64,000 bases of DNA from an uncultured Lachnospiraceae bacterium (lineage in GTDB: Bacteria > Bacillota > Clostridia > Lachnospirales > Lachnospiraceae): NCBI GenBank assembly GCA_948794795.1, contig CAQGLR010000001.1:184749-248748 (forward strand), in the 5' to 3' direction. Under the pieces are notes generated by a model that was given only the letters and a program-made list of their open reading frames with translations, had not been told where the DNA came from and searched no databases. Shown here piece by piece: positions 44,170 through 52,853 of this stretch (its first letter is position 1; every line of letters starts with the position of its first letter). Position numbers and translations under genes: made by a program.

Positions 44170-44859
44170 TTACTTTTCGATTAAGAATTTAAACTGGTTA
44201 TTACTCCATGCGTCATCTGTATAATGAATTTCTACTTTGTTCCATTTTTTTGGTACTTCATAGCCAATTATGCCTTTCATTTTTTTACCAGGTGCAATAC
44301 TGCCGTCTAACTGGTTTGCACCATCTTTTTCAAGTAATGCGCTTAATGATTCATTTATAGAATATCCATCTGCATAAGCGTCAAAACATAATACACTACT
44401 AACTGAAATTTCAGAATCAGAATTATTAGTTATTTCAAATTCAACTAGCATAAATACATTTCCTTTACTTGGTTTGTTATATTGGGAACCTTTACTTTCT
44501 TTATATTTTGTTAAAGTAACTTGCGTACCATCTAATTCTGCTGTTTCACCAAGTTTAAATATGTAATCTTTTGTTTCTGGTGTTTCATTACTTTTAATAT
44601 CTTGATTATTTTCATCCTGTTCTTTACTAATATTCTCACTTGTTATATTATCTGTACCGGTGTTGACAGGTTTTGGTTTATTATTTTCTGAAGTTCCTGC
44701 AACAGCAGCAATAATTATAAAAACTACAATAACAGATATAATCCATTTAATAATTCCTCCTCCTTGTTTTTTTCTGCATTGTGGACATATTTTTGCATCA
44801 TATGGCATTTCTGTTTTACAGTGTTTACAAAGTTTAGTGTTTAATTTTTGCTCTGGCAT
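44170..44859 (-). CDS. Zinc-ribbon, membrane-anchored DUF4352 protein
   Basis: A 229-residue protein. A zinc ribbon at the N-terminus (CKHCKTEMPYDAKICPQC, residues about 11-28) faces the cytoplasm, then one membrane segment (IIKWIISVIVVFIIIAAVAG, about 36-55), an Asn/Glu/Thr-rich linker, and an extracellular DUF4352 immunoglobulin-like domain (about 100-228) with FMLVEFEITNNSDSEISVSS, typical of that fold. Role unknown; DUF4352 proteins are often lipoproteins or stress-related. GGGAGG precedes the ATG. Confidence 0.75.
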   Translation of the reverse strand: MPEQKLNTKLCKHCKTEMPYDAKICPQCRKKQGGGIIKWIISVIVVFIIIAAVAGTSENNKPKPVNTGTDNITSENISKEQDENNQDIKSNETPETKDYIFKLGETAELDGTQVTLTKYKESKGSQYNKPSKGNVFMLVEFEITNNSDSEISVSSVLCFDAYADGYSINESLSALLEKDGANQLDGSIAPGKKMKGIIGYEVPKKWNKVEIHYTDDAWSNNQFKFLIEK

Positions 44860-44906
44860 TTTAAATACCTCCCTTATTTAATTATTTAACTTTGTTTATG
44901 TAAGAA

Positions 44907-44946
44907 TAAAATAACTTGTGCTAATATAATACACAAGTTATTTTTA
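44907..44946. terminator. Hairpin with T-run upstream of the DUF4352 gene
   Basis: AAAATAACTTGTG and CACAAGTTATTTTT pair around CTAATATAATA. Its position suits termination on the plus or minus strand between the kinase gene and the DUF4352 gene: the kinase gene at 45038-46150 (-) would read into it. Confidence 0.75.
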
Positions 44947-45037
44947 TTTTTGGTATGCTGGCAGCATACATATATATTATTTTTTATAATAAGGTTATTT
45001 TGTTTTTGCCAGAGCTGTTAAATTAATAACAATCCCA

Positions 45038-46150
45038 TTATTTTGGTCTGGGAAGCCCAATCATTGTATATCTGATATATTCTTCAAGAGTAAATCCATA
45101 ATAAAATACAACCATAAAAAGTATAATACGTATAAATATTTTTAAAGATTGGTTAAAAAAGGAAAATGGCCATATCCTGAAAGTCCACTTTCCATAGTCT
45201 GTGGCAATTATAAATGCAAGTACGGTATATAAAGACAGTGCAATAAATTCAAGTAAAAAAGATGTTGGTGTTTTAAAACATTCAATAAGGCTGCCCAATA
45301 TGTAAATTGCTATAATAATATAAAAACTTATAGCAAGAATTTTCTTCCATTTGGTATTGCTCCTGAAACCTGGCAGGCAGTAAGGACTACAGTCTGGTTT
45401 ATTGTAAACAGGTCTGGTCTTGTCTGCCGTTGCAGCAGGGATTAATGCAGTATAAGCCTCTAAAGCACTCTGGTAACGCATAGACGGTTCAAGTGATATA
45501 CATTTCTGTATAAAATCCTTATATTGTATGTCAAGACATTTGTTGCCTTCTGGTATTTTTCCTGATAAAAGCAAATGGAATAATATACCTACAGAATAAA
45601 TATCAGACCTGCCATCTGTCTGCTGGAACCCAAACTGTTCAGGTGCTGCAAAGCCTGCTGTTCCAAGTATTGTTGTATCCCTTACAGAATTATCTTTATA
45701 TTTTCTTGCAATACCAAAATCAATAAGTTTAACTATGCCATCTGTTGAAACTAGTATATTTTTGGGATTAATATCTCTATGTATAATATTTATCCCATGC
45801 AGGAAGATTAAAACTTCTAATAGTTGTTTTATAATATCCAAAACTATTTGTCTGCTGGAATTTCCACTATTTATAATATCTTCCAAAGTTTCACCACTTA
45901 CAAATTCTTCAATAACAATAAATTTACCATCTGATTTGAAAGTTTCATATATTGTAACAAGATTCCTGTTTGTAAATGTCTGAAGAGTCTTGTATATTTC
46001 TTCAAGTTCTGGCATAGTTTCTTTTAATACAAATAACTTTCCTGTATGATTGTTCTTTACAAGCCATGTTTCTAACCCCTGGCTGTTGCCAAGAATATCA
46101 AGTTTTTTATATGTTTCATTAATATATTGTATCTGAAGATTCTTTTCCAT
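45038..46150 (-). CDS. Membrane Ser/Thr protein kinase
   Basis: A 370-residue eukaryotic-like (Hanks-type) kinase. Catalytic elements: ATP Lys in FVLKETM (residue 43), HRDINPKN (124-131, catalytic D126), DFGIA (144-148), GFAAPEQF (167-173) and DIYSVGILFHLLLSG. The glycine-rich loop is degenerate (LGNSQGLETWLV). After a linker, three to four membrane helices (about 268-355) follow instead of the extracellular PASTA repeats of PrkC/PknB, and the protein ends with a short basic tail. So it is not the wall-sensing kinase. It is divergent from an HTH gene at 46655, with a palindromic element between. Confidence 0.88.
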   Translation of the reverse strand: MEKNLQIQYINETYKKLDILGNSQGLETWLVKNNHTGKLFVLKETMPELEEIYKTLQTFTNRNLVTIYETFKSDGKFIVIEEFVSGETLEDIINSGNSSRQIVLDIIKQLLEVLIFLHGINIIHRDINPKNILVSTDGIVKLIDFGIARKYKDNSVRDTTILGTAGFAAPEQFGFQQTDGRSDIYSVGILFHLLLSGKIPEGNKCLDIQYKDFIQKCISLEPSMRYQSALEAYTALIPAATADKTRPVYNKPDCSPYCLPGFRSNTKWKKILAISFYIIIAIYILGSLIECFKTPTSFLLEFIALSLYTVLAFIIATDYGKWTFRIWPFSFFNQSLKIFIRIILFMVVFYYGFTLEEYIRYTMIGLPRPK

Positions 46151-46230
46151 TGTTTTTCCTTTTTAATTTTGTTTTTGATTGCAAAGCAGACCAGATTTAA
46201 AATATATGTTTGGATTTAGTTAATAATTTT

Positions 46231-46452
46231 GAATTTCCCCATTTTTTAAATCACGCAAAGACTATATTACTCTGGCAAGTTCCAAATGTTTTACCATAAG
46301 GCAGTTGTTATAAAAGCGCTGGTGCTTAAATCTGGTTTTTTCAGATTTTATGCACCACTGTGCATCCCATCCAAGCCGGGGCGGGCTGCCATTGGTAAAA
46401 CTTTGGAATTGCCAGAGGCAAAATACCTATATACTAAAAAATGAGGAAACTC
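46231..46452. repeat. Palindromic MITE-like element, copy D (opposite orientation)
   Basis: Outer inverted ends GAATTTCCCCATTTTTT (46231-46247) and AAAAAATGAGGAAACTC (to 46452). Core hairpin from CTCTGGCAAG at 46270 to TTGCCAGAG at 46417, a bit shortened compared with copies A-C and without the long TGCTTAATAG tip. Flanks match copies C and E. It lies in the 504-bp gap between kinase and HTH genes; the remaining 200 bases show no gene. Confidence 0.82.
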
Positions 46453-46654
46453 AAATGTATTAATACATTGACATTTTTTTCTTCCATGGTATGATTATAT
46501 AGAATTAATATGTAGATGTCTAGTATAGTATGTCCAGCAGGATATTATAAAATAATTTCTTTTATAGGTTAAAATTACTTATGATAATAGAATTTTATCA
46601 AGCTAGTTTTATAAATTAGTAAAATAATATAATATAATACAGGATGGATAAAAT

Positions 46655-47077
46655 ATGGTTAAAAAAACACAAGATTTATTAGAAATTTTAAAAGGTGTGT
46701 CACAGCCAGAGGATTATATCAGAAGGGAAGAAGATAACCTTGTTAAAATGGAATTGTATGAATATTTACAGAACATTTTAGATACCAAAGGCATTTCACG
46801 GGGACAGCTTATTAAAAACTCAGGGCTTGACAGGACTTATACATACCAGATTTTATCAGGGATTAAGAAACCTTCACGTGATAAAGTGCTTGCTATATGC
46901 TTTACATTAAAATTATCTTTCGAGGAAATACAGAATTTGTTAAAGGCAACTGGTTATCCTATATTATATGCAAGAATTAAAAGGGACAGCATTATTATAT
47001 TTGCATTACAGCATAATATAACACTTACAGATACCAATGAGCTGCTTTTTGATTCTGGATACAGTCTTATACAATAA
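46655..47077 (+). CDS. Helix-turn-helix regulator (XRE-like)
   Basis: A 140-residue DNA-binding protein. A HTH of the XRE/Cro type spans about residues 40-95: ILDTKGISRGQLIKNSGLDR then TYTYQILSGIKKPSRDKVLA and an AICFTLKLSFEEIQNLLKAT block. The last 40 residues (DSIIIFALQHNITLTDTNEL) form a further helical part that recurs in regulators linked to bacterial Ser/Thr kinases, which fits the divergent kinase gene; that link is inference. The next gene follows after 27 bases, so it probably leads the VWA/MoxR transcript or at least the LRR gene. Confidence 0.7.
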   Translation: MVKKTQDLLEILKGVSQPEDYIRREEDNLVKMELYEYLQNILDTKGISRGQLIKNSGLDRTYTYQILSGIKKPSRDKVLAICFTLKLSFEEIQNLLKATGYPILYARIKRDSIIIFALQHNITLTDTNELLFDSGYSLIQ

Positions 47078-47104
47078 ATAAAAATAGTGTGGATGAGGTG
47101 GTTT

Positions 47105-48085
47105 ATGTATACAGTAACAGGCAATTCTGCATTTATATGGCGGGATTTTGGAGAGGGTGCGGAAATACTGCGTGTTTATGCAGACAACCCATATTTGCGT
47201 GTACCAGAAAAAATTAATGGGAAAGATGTATTGTCTGCCGGTCCATATTGTTTTTCAGAAATCTGGAGGGTAGAAAATTATATAGAAAAAGATATTCCAG
47301 ATAGTGGTAATATTGTACCACCTGACGGGATGTGTGAATTTTGTGGCAATTATGTTGAAAGTGTTGTACTTCCTGATACTGTTATAAAGATTGCCAATAA
47401 TGCATTTTATAACTGCCGCAATTTTAAAACACTGGAAGCTGGTGCTGCTTTAAAAGAAGCTGGAAGTGATATATTTATGAATTGTATAAGTTTTTCAAAA
47501 CTTTGTCTAAGGCACAGGGCAGATATCCCAGGAGGGCTTAAACAGGTTGCCAGCCGTTTAAGCAGCCATCTTGATGTATATTTTTATGATAATGGGAAAA
47601 TCCATGCAATGCTTGTATTTCCAGAATATACAGAGTCATATGATGAGATTGCCCCAGCACATATATTTGGCAGGAATATTATGGGTGAGGGTTTCCGTGC
47701 AAGACAATGCTTTTCGGGTGATATTCCTGATTTCAGGCAGTACGACGCAATATTTGACAAAGCTTCTGTAGAAGAAAGTGTAAGTGTTATATATAAAATG
47801 GCACTGGGAAGGCTTATGTACCCATTTATGCTGGAAGATACCCCACGTAATAAATATAAAGATTATATAAAATGCAACCAGAAGGAAATTATGGAGATAC
47901 TTACAACAGAGAGAGAACTTGATGCATTATATTTTATATGCAGGAACCAGTACACAGACGCAGCAGGTATTGACAGTGCAGTATCAAAGGCGTCACAGGC
48001 TGGGTGGGGAGAAGGGGCAGCAAGCCTTTTAAAATGGAAACATGAATTTATAGAAGATATAAGAAAAAGCAGGTATGAATTTTAA
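47105..48085 (+). CDS. Intracellular leucine-rich-repeat protein (BspA-type)
   Basis: A 326-residue protein with no signal peptide. BspA/LRR_5-like motifs include VESVVLPDTVIKIANNAFYN (about 87-106) and CRNFKTLEAGAALKEAGSDI; the other 200 residues carry a conserved-looking but unrecognised region (IYKMALGRLMYPF, ALYFICRNQYTDA). ATG 47105 follows GAGGTGG and the upstream frame is not needed. It stands between an HTH regulator and a VWA-MoxR pair. A cytoplasmic BspA-type LRR is a protein-interaction scaffold by inference. Confidence 0.65.
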   Translation: MYTVTGNSAFIWRDFGEGAEILRVYADNPYLRVPEKINGKDVLSAGPYCFSEIWRVENYIEKDIPDSGNIVPPDGMCEFCGNYVESVVLPDTVIKIANNAFYNCRNFKTLEAGAALKEAGSDIFMNCISFSKLCLRHRADIPGGLKQVASRLSSHLDVYFYDNGKIHAMLVFPEYTESYDEIAPAHIFGRNIMGEGFRARQCFSGDIPDFRQYDAIFDKASVEESVSVIYKMALGRLMYPFMLEDTPRNKYKDYIKCNQKEIMEILTTERELDALYFICRNQYTDAAGIDSAVSKASQAGWGEGAASLLKWKHEFIEDIRKSRYEF

Positions 48086-48216
48086 TATTCCAAGTGTGTA
48101 TATATAAATTAAATTGGAATTGCTATAACCAATAAGTTTATTAAATTTTAAATTTCCAGACACATATGTGAAAAGATTTAAAAAAATATTTATTTTACAG
48201 AAAGGGCAAGGTTTAT

Positions 48217-49536
48217 ATGGTGCATAATATTACACAGACAGAATGGGAAGAAGAAATGGCTGTTAAAATACTTGGTTTTACCAGGAACCAATTGTATCTT
48301 GAACTTAGGTTTATGGATATTGCACTGTCAGGGCTTATATGGAAAAGTGACAATACTATTGACACAATGGCTGTAGATGGTAATTACCTGTATTATTCCC
48401 GTGAACAGCTTTTCCGTGTTTTTAAATCTAATTCACGTTTTTTAAGCAGGCTGTACTTGCATGGAATACTGCACTGCATATATGGGCATCTATGGCTGTG
48501 TGGCGGGCGCAGCAGGGTTCTATGGGATATAGCATGTGATATTGTTACAGAATATACTATTGACAGCCTGGACAAGCCAGGTCTTAAAAGGCCATTAAGC
48601 TTTATAAGACAGCAGTTTTATAAAGCAATAAAAGATACTGGAAAGGCTGTGTCTGCCCCGGTTGTTTATAATAAACTTATGGAGATGGATATTAGCAGTA
48701 TAGAAAAACTGCAGAAGGAGTTTTATACTGACAGCCATAAATACTGGCCAAAAGAAGAGAAGATGTCTGCCGCTTCAAGCAGTGCCCAGAATAAATGGGA
48801 TAAGATTTCAAGACAGTCACAAATGGAACTTGAGAGCCATGGGGATAAGGATAAGGACGGGACACAAATATTTGATGAAAGGGCAAGGATTTTAAAAGGC
48901 AGGCGTAATTACAGCAGTTTCTTAAGGAAATTTGCAATGCTTAATGAAGAACTAAAATGTGACCCTGATGAATTTGACCTGAATTATTATACTTATGGGC
49001 TTGGGTTATATGGAAACCTGCCACTTATTGAACCTTTGGAGTCACGGGAAACAGTTAAAATAAAAGAGTTTGTTGTGGCAGTTGATACCAGCTATTCAAC
49101 AAATGGGGAAATGGTTAAGAATTTTCTTAAGGAGACATATAATATACTTTCAGAGAGTGACAGTTTTTTTAGCAGCTGCCATATGAGGATAATACAGTGT
49201 GATGATGATATACGTATGGATTTAGAAATAAAGAGAAAAGAACAGCTTGGACATGTGCTGGATAACTTCCATATAATTGGAGGCGGCGGGACGGATTTCA
49301 GGCCTGTTTTCAGATATATAAATAATATGGTTAAAAATAAAATTCTAAAGAATTTATGCGGGCTGGTTTATTTTACAGATGGCAAAGGGATATATCCCAA
49401 AGCAAAGCCTGCATATAAAACAGCATTTATTTTTATAGATGACTATGACGAAGCATCAGTCCCTCCATGGGCAATGAGAATGAAAATTGAGCCAGGGCAC
49501 CTGCAAAGCCTGGCAGCAGGAAATGGAGAATTATAA
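48217..49536 (+). CDS. VWA-like protein with DUF2201 putative metallopeptidase region
   Basis: A 439-residue cytoplasmic protein. The N-terminal DUF2201 region holds the metal-binding-like sequence HGILHCIYGHLW (about residues 82-93), comparable to an H-x3-H pair of zincin-like folds, and RVLWDIACDIVTEYTID. The C-terminal VWA-like domain (about 285-430) has a MIDAS start VAVDTSYST (D-x-S-x-S) and GGGGTDFRPVFRYI. This pair of domains always travels with a MoxR AAA ATPase in my knowledge of the family, and the ATPase gene follows with a one-base overlap. The likely role is metal-dependent chaperone or unfoldase work on an unknown target. Confidence 0.8.
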   Translation: MVHNITQTEWEEEMAVKILGFTRNQLYLELRFMDIALSGLIWKSDNTIDTMAVDGNYLYYSREQLFRVFKSNSRFLSRLYLHGILHCIYGHLWLCGGRSRVLWDIACDIVTEYTIDSLDKPGLKRPLSFIRQQFYKAIKDTGKAVSAPVVYNKLMEMDISSIEKLQKEFYTDSHKYWPKEEKMSAASSSAQNKWDKISRQSQMELESHGDKDKDGTQIFDERARILKGRRNYSSFLRKFAMLNEELKCDPDEFDLNYYTYGLGLYGNLPLIEPLESRETVKIKEFVVAVDTSYSTNGEMVKNFLKETYNILSESDSFFSSCHMRIIQCDDDIRMDLEIKRKEQLGHVLDNFHIIGGGGTDFRPVFRYINNMVKNKILKNLCGLVYFTDGKGIYPKAKPAYKTAFIFIDDYDEASVPPWAMRMKIEPGHLQSLAAGNGEL

Positions 49537-51056
49537 TGGATATAAAGAGAGCTAAGGAAGAGGTTAAAAATACTGTTAAAGCATATCTTATGAAGGATAG
49601 TTCTGGCGGCTATATAATGCCTGCTGCAAGGCAGCGGCCAGTCCTTCTTATAGGGGCACCAGGAATAGGCAAGACACAGATAATGGAACAGATTGCAAGG
49701 GAACTAAGGATAGGGCTTGTTGCTTATACAATTACGCATCATACAAGACAAAGCGCAGTAGGTCTTCCTTTTATAAAAGAGGAGGAATTTAACGGGGAAA
49801 AATACTCTGTTACAGAGTATACAATGAGTGAGATTATTGCAAGTGTTTATAGTAAAACCAGGGATAGTGGTTTAAAAGAGGGTATTTTATTTATTGATGA
49901 AATTAACTGTGTATCAGAAACACTTGCCCCTACAATGTTACAATTCCTGCAGTATAAGACATTTGGCAACAGGAAAGTTCCTGAAGGCTGGATTATTGTG
50001 GCTGCTGGCAATCCGCCTGAGTACAATAAATCTGTACATGAATTTGATATGGTTACACTTGACCGTGTAAGGAAAATTGAAGTTGATGCAAAATATGATG
50101 TATGGCGTGAGTATGCCAGGGAGAACCGTATAGATAATGCAATTTTAAGCTATCTTGAACTGCGTCCCCAGAATTTTTACAAAGCAGAGGCGGATGTGGA
50201 TGGCATACAGTTTGTAACTGCAAGGGGATGGGAAGATTTAAGCTGCCTGGTTAAAGTATATAAAGAACTGCAGGTACCAGTTGATGAAGAAATAATTTAT
50301 GAGTTTATACAGCATAAAGAAATTGCAAAAGATGTAGCTGCTTATTTTGATTTATATAAAAAGTACCAGGATGATTATGGGATTAAAGATATTCTTTCAG
50401 GCAATATTACACCATCTGTATATGAACGTGTTTACAAAGCTTCATTTGATGAAAGGTTAAGTGTTGTAAATCTTTTAATTAGCGGGCTGGATGTGTTTTT
50501 TGACAAAGTATTTTCACATCATTTTATAGCTGGCAGATGGTTTTCTTTCCTGAAATCATTTAAAGAAGAAATGGACAGGGACAGTGAATATACAGAATTA
50601 TATAAGAAAATGTATAAAAATTATGAAAATACTTATGAAGAGGAAAGGAAAGCTGGATTTTATACAAAACAGCAGGAGGAGTGTTATACTAAGCTTTTAG
50701 AAATGATTAGAAAGAACCAGCCATATTCACAGGATGAAAGAGAATCATTTGAAGAAGCAAAGTCTGGATTTGTAAAGTGGCGTGAAGAGCTTGAAAAACT
50801 TGAAGATGAAACAGGCGCTGCTTTAGAAAATGCATTTGACTTTATGGAAGGTGCATTTAAAAATAGCCAGGAGATGGTGGTATTTGTTACAGAACTTACA
50901 CTAGACAGCAAAGCAGCTGCATATCTTTCTGAAAATAAATGTGAAAGATACCTTAAGTATAATGAAGAGCTTATGGCTGGTACAAAGAAAGCACAGATTC
51001 TTTCAATGCTTGAAAAAGATGAAATCTATGGAAAAGAGCATATAAGGGAATTCTAA
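49536..51056 (+). CDS. MoxR-like AAA ATPase
   Basis: A 506-residue AAA+ ATPase coupled to the VWA gene (TAATG overlap). Walker A GAPGIGKTQIME is near residues 40-51, Walker B GILFIDEINCVSE near 116-128, sensor 1 IIVAAGNPPEYNKS near 152-165, and an arginine-finger region DMVTLDRVRKIE. After residue 300 comes a long helical, charged C-terminal part (to 506) that normal 320-residue MoxR proteins lack; it could carry the substrate or partner binding site. Probable function: ATP-driven remodelling with the VWA protein. Confidence 0.85.
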   Translation: MDIKRAKEEVKNTVKAYLMKDSSGGYIMPAARQRPVLLIGAPGIGKTQIMEQIARELRIGLVAYTITHHTRQSAVGLPFIKEEEFNGEKYSVTEYTMSEIIASVYSKTRDSGLKEGILFIDEINCVSETLAPTMLQFLQYKTFGNRKVPEGWIIVAAGNPPEYNKSVHEFDMVTLDRVRKIEVDAKYDVWREYARENRIDNAILSYLELRPQNFYKAEADVDGIQFVTARGWEDLSCLVKVYKELQVPVDEEIIYEFIQHKEIAKDVAAYFDLYKKYQDDYGIKDILSGNITPSVYERVYKASFDERLSVVNLLISGLDVFFDKVFSHHFIAGRWFSFLKSFKEEMDRDSEYTELYKKMYKNYENTYEEERKAGFYTKQQEECYTKLLEMIRKNQPYSQDERESFEEAKSGFVKWREELEKLEDETGAALENAFDFMEGAFKNSQEMVVFVTELTLDSKAAAYLSENKCERYLKYNEELMAGTKKAQILSMLEKDEIYGKEHIREF

Positions 51057-51131
51057 TTTTATCATTCAAACCAGAAAATATTAAGCTATTGCAAGTTATA
51101 TGTATTACTTATTATAATAAGGTGCAAGATT

Positions 51132-51551
51132 ATGATATATTTACCAGGGAAATGTTATTTAGAAATTTTAAGGCATTGTGAAAAAGAACTTCCAAATGAG
51201 GCATGTGGTCTGGCAGGAGGCATAGTGGAAGGAGATAATAAGTATATTAAAAAAATATATTTATTAACTAATATAGATGCAAGCAGCTGTCATTTTACAA
51301 TGGATATAAAAGAACAGTTTGCTGTTATAAAAGATATAAGGGCAATGGGATACAAACTTGTGGGTAATTTCCATTCCCATCCATCTGCACCTGCCAGGCT
51401 TTCCATGGAAGATATAAGGCTTGCATATGATTTTAAAACAACTTATATGGTACTCTCACTTATAGACAGGGAGCATCCTGTATTAAATGCATTTAATATT
51501 GACAGGGACAGGAATGTAATAGAGGAAGAGATGGAGGTGTTTAAACTGTAA
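51132..51551 (+). CDS. JAMM/Mov34 family (M67) metallopeptidase
   Basis: A 139-residue stand-alone JAB/JAMM domain. The zinc-site pattern is complete: Glu in LPNEACGLAGG (about residue 22), then FHSHPSAPARLSMED (about 81-95) giving H-S-H-P ... S-x-x-D. In bacteria such enzymes cut ubiquitin-like or ThiS/MoaD-like proteins from partners, often alongside E1-like genes; no such partner gene is visible here. The gene is 75 bases after the MoxR ATPase and could belong to the same unit. Strand, length and site are fully consistent with an active protease. Confidence 0.85.
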   Translation: MIYLPGKCYLEILRHCEKELPNEACGLAGGIVEGDNKYIKKIYLLTNIDASSCHFTMDIKEQFAVIKDIRAMGYKLVGNFHSHPSAPARLSMEDIRLAYDFKTTYMVLSLIDREHPVLNAFNIDRDRNVIEEEMEVFKL

Positions 51552-51572
51552 AAAAATATTGTTAAATCTTTT

Positions 51573-51653
51573 GAGTTTCCCCCATTTTTTAAAATATACA
51601 AAGATTATATTACTCTGGCAAAATACCTGTGTATTAAAAAAATGGGGAAACTC
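51573..51653. repeat. Core-less remnant of the palindromic element, copy E
   Basis: Outer ends GAGTTTCCCCCATTTTTT (51573-51590) and AATGGGGAAACTC (to 51653) are inverted copies as in copy D. Between them the left flank TACAAAGATTATATTA-CTCTGGCA joins directly to AAATACCTGTGTATT, the right flank. The whole hairpin core is absent, as if removed at the short GGCA present on both edges. Confidence 0.8.
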
Positions 51654-51739
51654 AAATGTTAAATCTATATTGTTATTATTTTGGATTTAGAATATAATCA
51701 TGTATCAGGTTAATGTATTATTACATAGGAGGTACTATT

Positions 51740-52648
51740 ATGGGTCTTTTTTCTGCAGGAAAAGCACATGTTAAGCCATTTCTAAAATGGGCAGGTGGTA
51801 AAGGACAGCTAATAAAGGAAATTGAGCAGTATTATCCTTTTAATAATGGTATTACAAAATATATAGAACCATTTGTTGGAGGAGGCGCTGTATTATTTGA
51901 TATACTTAATAATTATAAATTACAAGAGGTAATTATTAGTGATATTAATGCAGAATTAATAAATACTTATCTTGTTATACGTGATAATGTTGACGGACTA
52001 ACCAGGCTGCTTTTTAAAATGCAAAATGAGTTTTTGCCAATGGATATAGATAGCAGGAAAGCATATTATATGGCGAAACGTGAAAAATTTAATATTTTAA
52101 AAACTAATAATAGTAAAGATAATAATATTGAAAAGGCAGCAATAATGATTTTTTTAAATAAAACTTGTTTTAATGGTCTTTTCAGGGTAAATAAAAAGGG
52201 AATGTTTAATGTCCCTATGGGTGATTATAAGAATCCTTTAGTTTGTGATGAAAGTAATTTACATGCTGTATCAGAAAAATTACAAAAGGTAAAAATTGTA
52301 TGTTGTGATTATAGGGAGTCTGCTAATTTTATTGATAAAAACACATTTGTATATTTGGATCCACCATACAGGCCAGTTACCAGTACTTCAAGTTTTACAG
52401 CATATACAAAAAATCTTTTTGATGATAATGAACAGATAGCACTTGCTGGATTTGTTGATGAAATGCATAGAAAAGGTGCTAAGATTGTTATTAGTAATTC
52501 TGATCCTAAAAATTCAGATATAAATGATAATTTTTTTGACAATATTTATTCTTCATATAAAATTAAAAGAGTTGATGCTGCCCGTGCGATTAATTGTAAA
52601 AGTAAAGAAAGAGGAAAAATTAAAGAACTTTTAATATCAAATTTTTAA
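51740..52648 (+). CDS. DNA adenine methylase, DpnM/Dam (D12 class)
   Basis: A 302-residue class alpha N6-adenine methyltransferase of the D12 family that includes M.DpnII and Dam, specific for GATC. Motifs: LKWAGGKGQLIKEI at the start, AdoMet-binding YIEPFVGGGAVLFDIL near 29-44, catalytic FVYLDPPYRPVTST near 207-220, and a central FLNKTCFNGLFRVNKKGMFN, the target-recognition part. AGGAGG before ATG 51740 decides the start. It is the first gene of a restriction operon, with a zinc-ribbon gene and a DpnII-like endonuclease after it. Two of only five GATC sites in the window are inside it. Confidence 0.92.
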   Translation: MGLFSAGKAHVKPFLKWAGGKGQLIKEIEQYYPFNNGITKYIEPFVGGGAVLFDILNNYKLQEVIISDINAELINTYLVIRDNVDGLTRLLFKMQNEFLPMDIDSRKAYYMAKREKFNILKTNNSKDNNIEKAAIMIFLNKTCFNGLFRVNKKGMFNVPMGDYKNPLVCDESNLHAVSEKLQKVKIVCCDYRESANFIDKNTFVYLDPPYRPVTSTSSFTAYTKNLFDDNEQIALAGFVDEMHRKGAKIVISNSDPKNSDINDNFFDNIYSSYKIKRVDAARAINCKSKERGKIKELLISNF

Positions 52649-52667
52649 AATAAAAAGGAGTTAAGTT

Positions 52668-52850
52668 ATGTCGTATAAAATTGAAGCTACATGCCCTTGC
52701 TGTAAAAAAACAGCTTATGGAATTGAAGAAATTGAACGTTTATTTGGCTGGAGAAAGCCAGATAATAAACAAATACCACAATCTTATTGCAGAGAGTGCA
52801 GAAGTGCCAAATGCAGGGCTGGTGAACCTTGTAAAGCAAGAAAGGACTAA
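52668..52850 (+). CDS. Small zinc-ribbon protein in the restriction operon
   Basis: A 60-residue basic protein with Cys arranged as CPCC near the start (9-12) and CREC (42-45), plus two further Cys (about 50, 55), as in a zinc ribbon. It contains IEEIERLFGWRKPDNKQIP. AAGGAG precedes the ATG, and the gene lies 19 bases after the methylase and 3 bases before the endonuclease. I believe similar small genes accompany other DpnII-type operons but know of no tested function; DNA binding or control of the endonuclease is plausible. Confidence 0.75.
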   Translation: MSYKIEATCPCCKKTAYGIEEIERLFGWRKPDNKQIPQSYCRECRSAKCRAGEPCKARKD

Positions 52851-52853
52851 AAT

